Shown: piece after piece, positions 10,965 through 22,247 of the stretch
How the letters are laid out: every line of letters begins with the position of its first letter
How positions within the stretch are numbered: the stretch's first letter is position 1
Assembly: GCF_034140825.1 (NCBI RefSeq)
Contig: NC_089037.1
Coordinates: forward strand, 33,100,001-33,164,000
DNA length: 64,000 nt
DNA from: Oryza sativa Japonica Group
Taxonomy: Eukaryota; Streptophyta; Magnoliopsida; Poales; Poaceae
Direction of reading: 5' to 3'
The notes under the pieces: model-generated
The model's input: only the letters and a program-made list of their open reading frames with translations
Database searches by the model: none
What the model was told of the DNA's origin: nothing
Program-made: the position numbers and the translations under genes

Positions 10965-13544
10965 GGCGGGGGAGAGCTTTAAATTGTGTGCACATGTAAT
11001 GGGTCGGGGCACGGGTGGTAGGCGGGTGGTGCGCGATTTTTCGCCGGGCTCTCCTTCGATCGACGATCGCCTCGTGCGATCGACGTGCGCGCGCGGACTG
11101 TGGCGCGACGGCGACGTACGGCGGGTGATGCGGTCAGTTTATTAATGGCGCGTAGGAGGGGGAGGTATAGCAGAGGCTGGAGCTGTCGCGGTGGGAGGAC
11201 CGGAGGAGGAGAAGACAAGCACGTGCGGATTTATTATAGCTAGCTGTGCTGTTAATCTCCATCGATCGTACGCCTCCGGCCGCCGCAAAACGTCACTACT
11301 TAAAAAAACCATCTGCAACCCTTTACTTATTCCGAATTGCTAAGCTTCTGTCGACAGAAAATGCATCTCAAATATTGCAGATTTTGAATCACCGGATGTG
11401 CTTCACGATTCATGCTTCTGGTGCTTCTTTTCCAACTCCAGCGACCTCCTCTTCTTCTTCGGTGCTTCGGTGCCGATGACAACCCAAACTTCGGCGGAGG
11501 ATCAATGAATTAGGGTCCCGGGGTGGAGAAGGGGAAGAAGGGGGAGGTCGCCGAGTTTAAATGGATGGTCATGGGAGGCAGTGGCCCGGCGGTGGGCGGC
11601 GAAGTGGGTGCGCGGTGCCACCGGAGCCGCAGGGATGAAAGAGGGCAGCGAGCCGACATTGGTGGCGGACCGGGGGCATCTCACCGTCGGTAGCTCAAGG
11701 AGGGAGGAGATGGGAGAGGGAAGAGGGGGGAGGGGGAGGAGGCCGGCTGAGAGGGCCTCGCCAGTGCCGTTGATGCCTTCTCGGCCAGCCGGCGAGGCCC
11801 GGTGGCAGCACACTAGAGCGGCGAAGCAATGTCGGGAGAAAGGAAGATAAGGAAATTTTTAGGGTTGGGTTTCTTTGCACGAATCTTAAAATAATTGGGT
11901 GGTTCATAATTTACAAGATTCATACTGATGTCAATATGATATTTTAAATACCCGTCTATAGTATATAGGTATGTTACTATGATAAGCTCAACAACATAAA
12001 CTACGTCATCCAATACTATGATATTACTATTTAGTCTTTTTTGTTATTTGTGCATGGGTTCTAACAAAGTCCCACCTATGATCTTTGCCTCCCCCTCTCC
12101 ACCCTCCTCTCTCCTGGAACTCAATCTCCTGCTCTCCTCCCTCTCTTCTCCCAACTCACCTATCATTCTTTTGTTTAATCCGTCGTCTCTCCCTCTCTAA
12201 TTTATTGTTTTGGTAGATTGAATAGTACATATGTTTATTTTGGTTAAATTGGTAATACCGATGCTAGAATTTGTGAAAATCCATAACATTCTTCACTATA
12301 TTTTCACGTTTTGGATCCATGTTGATAGCGGACCAAATATGACCGAATGTAGTTTTTATCTTACCAAAGAATTGATTGTGGAAACTTGCTACCAAAGAAT
12401 TAGTACCGTAAAGTAGTATTCCAAGTAGGCCCCATATGTTCTTTTTGAACTTTGCTTCGCTTGATACTAACAAAAATCGGTTTGGAACCTTCCGGACTGA
12501 AGATCAGTCACCCTGTTGGTGACATGTCCAGCTCAGCGAACGGCTGCATCTCCCTGAAAGAAAAACGACATCTCCCCTGCTTTGTTTCATGATTACTCAA
12601 TATAATTTTTAAAAGCACCACTTTTAGTAATAGAGCATGAGGATTGAGGGTTCAAATTAACCTATGCCGAGAGAAGTGCTAAAACCAAGCTAGGTGTTAC
12701 AAATGGATTTCAATTATTTTCTTCAATTCTTTATTCAGAGCCCTCCAATTCAAGACACTGGACAAAGAGGTATTCTTGTTTGTTTGTACACGCTGAAACT
12801 TTGTTTATGTCAGCTAACCAGTTCCCTTCCCTTTATACAAACAGCAATGCAAGAATTTCTCAAATTCACGATGGAATTATAATGCTTGCCAAGAAGTTAT
12901 TTTTTCAAATATAACCTAAGGTTCCACTAGAATAAAGAAAATTCATCAAGGCCTCCTTTGGTTACTCCCTTCCCCCTTTAGTCTACTTTTTATAGGGATT
13001 AACCGAACAAACCCTAAGGAAAAAAATCCTCCTTTCAAAAAAAGCTTTTTCTCAATGCAACTTAAATTTTTTAAAATGAAACAACTCAAATTTGCACAAA
13101 ACTGAAGAAAATTGTTGTGTTTTCAGTTTTCACTAGTCACTAACCAACACATCTAGCTCTTCAAGCACAAAAAGGTAAATAAAAACGTACACACAAAAAT
13201 AGAAAGAACTAGTAGTAATAAATGAGAGACTTGATAATTTAATACTTCTTAACATGGGTTTTGATTATTTGATATCTTGACCCATTTTCATTCACTCATA
13301 TGGTCCCACATATCATTCTCACAAGTGTCAATTAAAACAATTCAAAAAAGAAGTTCAAATTACTCCATCAAATTTCTCACAAAGTAAAGCCAGTAACAAC
13401 AGTAACCAACTTGCTCTTCCCCCATTTCATATTTTCATTTCCTCTAACTTGCAACTCCTCCTCTCCAGTACTCTCCACAGTCCACGCCAACCACCGCCCA
13501 CCGACAGCCGCGCCCCCACCCACCGCCACCGCCGCCGACGCCGC
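10965..13544. other. Spacer with transposon debris, no gene recognised
   Basis: At 11294 a sequence starting CACTACTTAAAAAAACC resembles one end of a CACTA (En/Spm) element, but no matching TAGTG end was found, so at most it is a fragment. From 11510 to 11850 a GC-rich block is open in several frames but has no recognisable protein. From about 12207 to 12416 an AT-rich repeat begins TTTTGGTAGATTGAATAG and ends GCTACCAAAGAATTAGTA; a relative lies at about 44072-44303. The 600 bp before the PMT gene are AT-rich promoter and leader sequence. Confidence 0.4.
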
Positions 13545-16500
13545 ATGACGGTGTCGCGCGGCCCGCCGGGGCGGCCGGCGGCGTCGTCGGGCTGCCTCGG
13601 GTGCTGGAGGAGGCGCCCGCCGCTGGGGTTCGGCGCCAAGGTCACCATCGCCATCGCGCTCGGCCTCTCCTTCGCCATCGTCTGGACCTCCCTCTCCCCG
13701 ACCTCCTCCTCCCAGCAGATCTCCACCGAGCGCTCCTCCTTCGCCGCCGACATCGTCGACCCTCCCCCCGCCTCCCACAACCATACTGCCACTACCACCA
13801 CCGCCGCCGCCGCCGCCGGCGGCCACAGGAAGCCCCGCCCCACTACCTCCCGCAGCCACAAGAAGCGCCATCCTCCCGCCGGATCCCACCCCCACCGCCC
13901 CAATGCCACCGCCTCGCCGGATTCCACTCCGGCAAACGCGGATCACGCCGTGCAGTCAAAACCCGCCGAGCCGGAGCCGGAGCCAGGGACTGAGCTAGAG
14001 GAGGAGGAGGTGGAGCAAGATCAGGAGGAGAAGGAGGCGGAATTGCCCATGCCCGAGGAGAGCGGAGACGGGAAGGCGCCCGAGGAGGAAAGCGAGAAGG
14101 CGCCGGAGCTGGAGCTCGACGAGCTCAGCGAGGGAGACGGGTACGGCGAGGAGGCGGAAGAGGGGCAGAAGAAAGCTCCAAAGAAGACGAAGAAGCAGCC
14201 GCCCTTGTTCAGCTCGTCTGCACATTACCACTGGAAGCACTGCGGCGCCAAGAGCGGCCACCATTACATCCCTTGTGTGGATTTTGATGGGGATGGGAGC
14301 CAGAGGCACCGCGAGCGGAGCTGCCCGAGGTTGCCGGCGACGTGCCTCGTGTCAATGCCCAAGGAGTATAAGCCGCCTGCTCCGTGGCCGGAGAGGAAAG
14401 AGAAGGTGGATCACATAATTCATAGTTGGACATTGATAGTGGATTGATATCTGAAGTTGTTCTTTTGGTGATTGTTGGCATGCTTGCAGGTTTGGTATGG
14501 GAATATTGGACATCCTAGGTTGTCAAGTTATGTTAAGGGTCATGGCTGGTTGAACCGGACTGGCGATTACTTGATGTTCCCACCTGATGAGTGGGAATTT
14601 AAAGGTGGATCAAGGCATTACGTCGAAGCAATCGATGAGGTAACAAATCTGTTCCCCTTAGATGCAACCTTTGGGTTTCCTTGGAAAGAATTCCCATGGG
14701 AGGATTGTTCCATTGCTGGGGCATTTGGCCATGGATGATGAGGAATTGCTGGTCTACAAGTACATGGCAAAGAGAGACTTGACTACCACATTGCACACGA
14801 GTACTTACTGGCCACCATTGTCAAAATACCTTGATACGGTTTTCTTCACATTGTCTTTTATCCTGCAATGTGGCCAAGGATATCAAGTAGGTTGATCCAT
14901 AAGCCAAATTGTTTTTTGATGTGAGCACCGAGTTTACACTTGAAATTTTGTACTAGTGGTATAGTTCATGGTGTTTCAATGATGTTTCTTTCAAGAATAT
15001 TTTCCATAAATATTTGCATGATGTTTAAGGAGTGGATGGACTTTCCTTTGAGAATTAAAAGCCAGTTAGAAACCGAATGTGAAAACAATATTTGGCTGAT
15101 AAAGCAAATATGTTGTGCATGTTTACTATTGACCATAATGTGTAGTCTGTAGATGATGGTTGATGGCTAGTTGTGACTTTAGATTATTTTTGTCGGATAG
15201 GAGGATATAGCTGAACAGTCACAAGTAAAATCACACTCCCTTCCAACTTGAAATTTGTGCATTAATTGATGCCTACTCTGATTTCTGAAGGGTGATTGCT
15301 AGGTGGCTTTCTCAAATGAAAAGTTTGTTTCCATTGATCTGTGTTCCGTGTCCTGGTTAAAATGATGTGAATTCATATGTTCAATTTGTGTATGAAAAAC
15401 TGCAATTACATTGAACTGCATGTTGCTTTATTCATTCTTCTAGGCATTCCATTTGTCTTAATGCCTAACACAATCTGCACATCACTTCTTTTGTCACTTA
15501 GATGGCACCTGACATTGACTGGGGTAAAAATATTCGAGTAGTACTGGATATTGGATGCAAGAGTGCTGGCTTTGGTGTCGCTCTACTTGAGAAGGATGTG
15601 ATAACACTATCTTTAGGTCTTACGAATGATCAAACTGACCTTGCACAAGTTGCCCTTGAACGTGGCATCCCTGCAACAGTTGGCAGTCTTGGATCAAAAA
15701 GGTTACCCTTCCCTAGTGGTGCATTTGATGCTATCCACTGTGGTGATTGCAACATACCATGGCATTCTAATGGTATGTGCATGCTGTTGCATTACTTTTT
15801 ATTGTACATAACGATACTATCTTTTGTTACATCGTAAGCAATTACATGTATTCCATGGTTTAGGTGGAAAGCTTCTCCTAGAGATAAATAGGATCCTTCG
15901 TCCAGGAGGATACTTCATTATATCAAGCAAACATGGTGACCTTGAGAGTGAAGAAGGTATGTTGAAGTTTTATATTTGTAGAAAAACCTGGAATGACTCT
16001 AATTTTGATGCCATTTTAATTTATAGAAGCATATGCAATTGTGCATTTCCATGTCATGTATGTTTGAGTTCCTAATATTATTCTAACTAGGAAAATTAGC
16101 TTAACCTTTTATATTCTTATTCACATTCCTCCCAATTTTCTTTTCCAGGAATATCAGCTTCAATGACTGCTATATGTTGGAATGTAATAGCTTACAACAG
16201 TGATGATGTCAGTGAAGCTGGAGTGAAGATATTCCAACGACCACCTTCCAATGATGAATATGATCTGAGAGCAAAAAAAGATCCACCATTTTGTAAGGAA
16301 GACCAGAACAAAGCTCCTGCATGGTAAGACGATTACTTGGACGGCATGACTACATCATTTCATTGAGATAAATGTTTTTCCTGTAAGCCTGTACAATGGT
16401 AAGTTTGGTTTTCCCTTTTAGGTATACTCTGATCAGACATTGCCTGCATAAAGCTCCTGTTGGCATTGAAGAACGAGGCAGTGAATGGCCTGAAGAGTGG

Positions 16501-17509
16501 CCCAAGAGGATTGAGACTTTTCCTGAGTGGCTTGGGGACTTGCAAACAAGGGTGGAAGCTGATCATAAACATTGGAAGGCTGTTGTTGAGAAATCATATC
16601 TGGATGGATTGGGAATTGATTGGTCAAATATCCGAAATGTTCTGGATATGAGAGCTGTATTTGGAGGGTATTCTTCTGCTTTCTAACTACTGATTGACGA
16701 TAGATTAATAGAATTGCTCTGAGTAATAATATGCAACTATGCAGTATTACTTTAAAAATAAATAGAGAAAATATGTAATGAATCAGCTGTGACTGTTTCC
16801 TTGCAGATTTGCTGCTGCACTGGCATCGAAAAAAGTTTGGGTCATGAATGTTGTTCCTGTTCATGCTCCGGACACTTTACCCATAATCTACGAGCGTGGG
16901 CTGATTGGTGTCTACCATGATTGGTGTGAACCATTTAGCACATACCCAAGGTCATATGATCTTCTACATGCTGACCACTTGTTCTCACGCTTGAACAACA
17001 GGTATGTCATAGAAATACTAGTCTTTCTTGGGCTTCATATGATATTTAGTTTCATCTTGTTATTGGAAGCCGCTTATTTATGCTGTATGACTGTATCTCA
17101 TGGTTCTTTTGGAGAGTTCTTTTATGGTCCTTGGGAATGTACAGAGGTATATGTACCTCGCACAACCAAGGACCATTAAAAAAAATCTCTTTTAGGACAC
17201 ATCATTTTGCATAAGTTCCAAACTCACCGAAACATTGAGCATCTAGCTTCTATGTCCTGATGCATGATAATTAAAGTAATGCTTGATATGCTATTGCTTG
17301 AATTATGTAGATGCAAGCAACCTGTCTCAATCGTGGTTGAGATGGACCGAATTTTGAGGCCTGGAGGTTGGGCCATCATCAGAGAGAAGCTTGAGATCCT
17401 TGATCCATTAGAGAAAATTCTGAAATCATTGCATTGGGAAATAGTGATGGCATTCAGGAAGGACAAGGCGGGCATCATGTCTGTAAAGAAGACGACTTGG
17501 CGGCCATGA
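13545..17509 (+). CDS. PMT28-like probable methyltransferase (Golgi, type II membrane protein)
   Basis: Eight exons: 13545-14405, 14490-14639, 15502-15772, 15864-15956, 16149-16323, 16422-16667, 16807-17001 and 17311-17509. They total 2,190 nt and encode 729 residues. After a short cytosolic N terminus there is one transmembrane segment (about residues 30-48, [16 protein letters not shown]). A Pro/Ala-rich and then strongly acidic stalk follows (to about 220), then the plant DUF248/Methyltransf_29 domain. This carries the conserved [10 protein letters not shown] and RHRERSCP, the SAM loop [30 protein letters not shown], and a second pseudo-repeat with [16 protein letters not shown] and [10 protein letters not shown]. 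Relatives (PMTs, QUA2, TSD2) are Golgi pectin methyltransferases or candidates for it. The long acidic stalk and length best match Arabidopsis PMT28. The ATG at 13545 follows a GC-rich leader; no upstream in-frame ATG was found. Confidence 0.88.
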
Positions 17510-18110
17510 TCTAATCTGTTGATACGAGTCTCCCGACATACCAATTTTGAAGTGGTACAGGCGTACAGCTATTGATTTCTTAATCTGGGTTAAAGATACA
17601 CGATTGATTCATTGTTTGCACCAACAATATGCTAGCCATCTACTACCTGTTGTAGAATACTTCTGGAGCATCCCAGTTCCAGGCGCGAGGAAGAGACCCT
17701 GAAATTCAGGCTGGATACTGAAAAACAGGGTTGTACAAGCTGTAACATTTAGCAATTGTTTGTATTTCTTGTAAATTGTAACAATATGTAAAGATTGCAA
17801 CAATTGCTTGGTGCTGTTTAAAATTGTAAAAATGTGTGAATACTGTACGTAAGACGAGAACAAAACCTTTTCCTGTATTACTCTCTGCACTTGCTCTTCC
17901 ACAAGAAAGCATGCAACTCAAATTGCATGTAAAATGTTGGAATACAAACAGTGTTTCCTACTGTCCATTCTCTTGTACCTGTGATCCACATTGTATTTCA
18001 GAAAAGCAGCAATTTGTCACATGAAATTTGCCTCAGGCTTTATCATCATGAATTCACATGATCATGCAACCATTTAGCATGCAGAAACTGAAAAGACTTA
18101 AGAACAAGGG

Positions 18111-18271
18111 TTAATTGGATCCATGCCATTATAAATTCTTCAGTTTTGACATATACCATTACTACGCCATTATAATTTTTCAGATATTGAAAATATACCA
18201 GACCTCTAAATAGTTGAATAGTATGACATATATCAAAAGTGAAGAATTTATAATGGCATAAATCCAATTAA
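18111..18271. mobile_element. Short MITE with long inverted repeats
   Basis: The two halves are near-perfect inverted repeats of about 45 bp. The left has TTAATTGGATCCATGCC and ATTATAAATTCTTCA; the right reads the complement, ending AAATCCAATTAA. It is 161 bp long, would fold into one hairpin, and lies about 280 bp upstream of the TYW1 start. Superfamily not assigned, as target duplications are unclear. Confidence 0.6.
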
Positions 18272-18549
18272 CACGAACAAAAGAAATTGCAATTCATGAT
18301 GTACATATGAATGGTTTAAGAGCAAACCAAGATTTTTGATACTACAGGGTCAGGACCACAGGACTATGATTTTTGCCTTCAAAAATTTCAATCGAAGTAT
18401 ACTTTACCTTTTTCTTTTTAGGTCCTTTATATGTTTTTAAATTTCGTACGAATTTTATTACATAAGAGTCTCTCATCGGATTGTTTCAAAACCCCCCAAA
18501 ACCCAAGGGCTAATCGGGCAACCTCCTTCCCCACGCCGCCGCCGCCGCG

Positions 18550-21500
18550 ATGCCTCCTCCCTTCCCGACGGCGACCGCCGCCGCCTCCACCACCTCCCAC
18601 CTCGCCCTCCTCCTCCTCCTCTCATCCTCCTCCGTCTTCTTCCTCTACAAGTCCCTCCGCCTCCGCCGCAACAACCCACCATCCCCTCCTCCGGGCCAGG
18701 GCCCCGCCCCAACCCCGACCCTCCTCTACGCCTCCGCCACCGGCACCTCCAAGGCCCTCGCCGCCGGCCTCTCCCGCCGCCTCGCGGAGGCCGGCGTCAC
18801 CGCCCACCCCGCCGACGCCGCGGCCTTCGACCCGGACGACCTCCCCTCCCTCCCGCTGCTGCTGCTCGTGCTCCCCACCCACGACGGCGGCGCGCCCCCT
18901 CCCGCCGCGGCCTTCCTCGCCCGCTGGCTCGAGGAGTCCGCCGCCGACTTCCGCGCGGGGGCGGCGCTGCTGTCGGGGCTCCGCTTCGCCGTCTTCGGCG
19001 TCGGGTCGCGGGCCTACGGGGAGACGTTCAACGCCGCCGCGAGGAGCTTCTCGCGGTGGCTGCGCGCGCTCGGCGCCGCCGAGGTGGTCGCCGTCGGGGA
19101 GGGTGACGTGGATGGTGGGGATCTCGAGGTCGTGTTCGAGGAGTGGTGTGGGAGGGTGGTGAGGGTGGTGAAAGGGGAGGAGATCGGAGAGGGGCACAAC
19201 GGAGAGAGCGATGGCTTTGATGAGTTGGAAGAGGAGGAATCCGATGATGACGACGACGAAGAGGAGGTCGATGGCGGGGAGGTCGACATGGAGGACATTG
19301 CCGGGAAGGCACCGGCGGCAAGGAGGCGGAATGGGAAGGTGGAGGGGGCTTTGTCCAACGGAGGGGAGAATGGTGTGAGGGACATGGTCACTCCAATCAT
19401 CAGGACGAGTTTAGAGAAGCAAGTGAGGATCATATTTCTCTACATTTTACGATTGATACATAATGTGCAATTCCAGTTAAGCTTTAGGGCCACATGGAAT
19501 ATCTTGATCACATATGTTCACATCAGTTATGAGTGTTAAGCATGCTTAGTGTAGATGGGTAACATCTATTGGTCTTAACTGTAATCCAAATCTACCCCTT
19601 TATTTGTTTCAGGGTTACAAAATTATCGGTTCTCATAGTGGGGTGAAGATTTGTAGATGGACAAAGTCACAACTCCGAGGCCGCGGAGGGTGTTACAAGC
19701 ACTCATTTTATGGCATAGAAAGTCACAGGTGAAAATTTTGTTTCTGTAGCATTGTAGCAATGTATGCAGAAGGCTTGTTAGATGGTAGCTGCAGTTTCGC
19801 TATGTTTATCTTTGTTAATATTTTGCCACTTAGAACCTTGGATATTGTAGAAGAATCATAATTTATATTATGAGAAAATAATACTACGTAGACGACCTTG
19901 ATTGCTTATCTTATTTTCTATTTTTGCTCATTTTGGCAGATGTATGGAGGCAACTCCAAGTCTGGCCTGTGCAAATAAGTGTGTGTTTTGTTGGAGGCAT
20001 CACACAAATCCTGTTGGGAAGAGTTGGAAATGGAAGATGGATGATCCTCTCGACATTGTTAATGCTGCAATTGATCAACACACAAAGATGGTTAAGCAGA
20101 TGAAAGGGGTACCAGGTATGTATGTATCTAAAGTCCTATGTAAATATTCATGATGGTGAAAATGCCTTACATATTGTTACTACCCAAAAATAAGTTAAAT
20201 GCCTTACATACTGTTACTACTAAAAAATAAGTTAAATCCATGGAAAATCAAGCTGTGACCATTCCATTGCCTGCAAGTTTTACTTGCCTATATGGAAAAC
20301 AACCTGAACAGGATTCCAACACATATTCTCGCATCAATCATGTCAAAATGCTCCAGTAAGGGATGTCTGCATTTATCAGACGTGAAGCTTCTAAATTTTG
20401 CTTTTATGAACACAGCCTTGCAAGAAAACTATGATGCAAAATTTCTGGCAAGAAAATTGGTTTGCCAGTCATGATGGATCTGCAAGCAATATTACTGCAG
20501 TCTTTCTTGGCTAAAAATAAAAATGCTGAATTGCTGATCCATGCTTTTTCAGGAGTAAAGCCAGAGAGGCTGGCAGAGGGTCTATCTCCTAGACATTGTG
20601 CATTATCTCTGGTCGGGGAACCGATTATGTATCCAGAGATAAATGTTCTGATCGATGAGCTACACCGCAGACACATATCTACATTTCTTGTCACTAATGC
20701 ACAGTTTCCTGATAAGATTAAGACACTGAAACCAATCACTCAGGTCATATTCGAATTAAGATCTATTTTGGCGTTTAAGTGCTCGGAGCAACAAGCTTTA
20801 AAAATATCTTTTTGTATGGTTGCAGCTGTATGTCAGTGTGGATGCAGCTACAAAGGAAAGCTTGAAAGCTGTCGACAGACCATTATTTTCAGACTTCTGG
20901 GAGCGTTTTCTGGTAATGCAAAAATACTTCCAGACGCACATCATGAACACAAGGTTTGCATATACTGATCTGTATTGTTTTTCGTGCTATTTACCTTGAT
21001 GTGGCCCTAGGATTCACTGAAGTCACTGCATGACAAAGATCAACGAACTGTCTACCGGCTGACATTGGTTAAAGGCTGGAATGCAGAAGAGATAGATGGT
21101 TATGCAAAGTTACTAAGCCTTGGCCAACCCGATTTCATTGAAATCAAGGGTGTGACATATTGTGGCTCGTAAGTGCCTTATAATCTTCTTTCATGTGGAT
21201 TGCAGCCTGTCTCTTCAGTTGCTTGTTTAACTACCTTATATTTTGTGACAAATGCTTTCAGGTCAGCAACTTCCAAGTTAACGATGGAAAATGTCCCCTG
21301 GCACTCTGATGTAAAAGATTTCTCAGAGGCTTTGGCATTAAAAAGCGGTGGCGTGTATGAAGTAGCTTGTGAGCATGCTCATTCATGCTGTGTTCTACTT
21401 GCAAAGGTGGATAAGTTCAAGATCAACGGCAAATGGCATACCTGGATAGATTATGATCGATTCCATGAACTGGTGAGCTTTTCCTCAAGAATAACTAGTA

Positions 21501-21712
21501 GTCTAGTATGCAACATAGACAAGAAGATAATTCATGTATCTCAATTGGCTTCACCAATGCAGGTGACATCCGGAAAGCCTTTTAGGAGCCAAGATTACAT
21601 GGCTCTCACACCTTCCTGGGCTGTCTATGGTGCAGAGGAAGGTGGCTTTGATCCAGATCAATCTCGTTACAAGAAAGAAAGACGTCATGGTGCAGCAGCG
21701 CTCAAAGACTAA
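18550..21712 (+). CDS. TYW1: tRNA wybutosine-synthesizing protein 1 (radical SAM tRNA 4-demethylwyosine synthase)
   Basis: Eight exons: 18550-19422, 19613-19728, 19940-20115, 20553-20743, 20826-20912, 21011-21168, 21262-21472 and 21563-21712. They encode 653 residues. TYW1 condenses N1-methylguanosine-37 of tRNA-Phe with pyruvate to the tricyclic 4-demethylwyosine. Domains: an N-terminal hydrophobic anchor (about 16-34); a flavodoxin domain with FMN loop LLYASATGTSKALA (about 57-70); an acidic linker with a run of Asp/Glu; then the radical-SAM core with the cluster motif CANKCVFC (C340, C344, C347), GEPIMYPEIN, LVTNAQFP and LYVSVDA. A TYW1-type C-terminal part includes WHSDVKDF and DYMALTPSWAVYG. 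Length and order match eukaryotic TYW1. The membrane anchor suggests attachment at the ER surface (inference). It follows the PMT28-like gene in the same orientation and converges with the PPR gene. Confidence 0.95.
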
Positions 21713-22247
21713 CCTATCTCCAATCATTACCAATTTTGTTACCAAGCCCTCGGATTGCTTCCTTGAAGGACTAACCTATTTTCTAGATTTCAATAGTCAA
21801 AATTTTGCGGTGGCCTTTTCCATTTCATGGATCTGTCTGTGTGTATCAATCCGTTCCTGGATTAATTGTGTACGCCATAGGCCTATACTAAATATTTTAC
21901 AACATGGAGCTCTGTTTTATTTCTCTGACCAGATGGTTTAAAAATGTTGTGATGTTTTTCGTGATCTTCAGTGAAATGTAGCTTCCCGGTGCTTTGATGA
22001 ATACCGTGAAATGTTGCAAAGAACAATACACAGATTATAAAAATTCAAATTATCCTGCTAAACAGTTCAGCTAACACTAAACTCTTCAGCATCTTTCTGG
22101 CATGAATGTAAATTGCCATGTATTTTAATCATGTGATTCATGAATATTGGAATTGGCTGTTCTTGCAAGCTTACAATGGAGTACATCTCTGCATGAAACA
22201 ACAAACAAATATCCCCCTTCCTCGCCAAAATCACCATGAACGTTTTC

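Noticed and set aside
11294-11320. Intact CACTA transposon
   Set aside because: Only one CACTA-like end is present; no matching TAGTG end and no transposase in the window.
11502-11850. GC-rich open frames upstream of the PMT gene
   Set aside because: Open in several frames with low-complexity composition and no recognisable protein.
12600-12680. Possible SINE with GGTTCAAATT B-box-like word
   Set aside because: No A-box, no target duplication and no second copy in the window.
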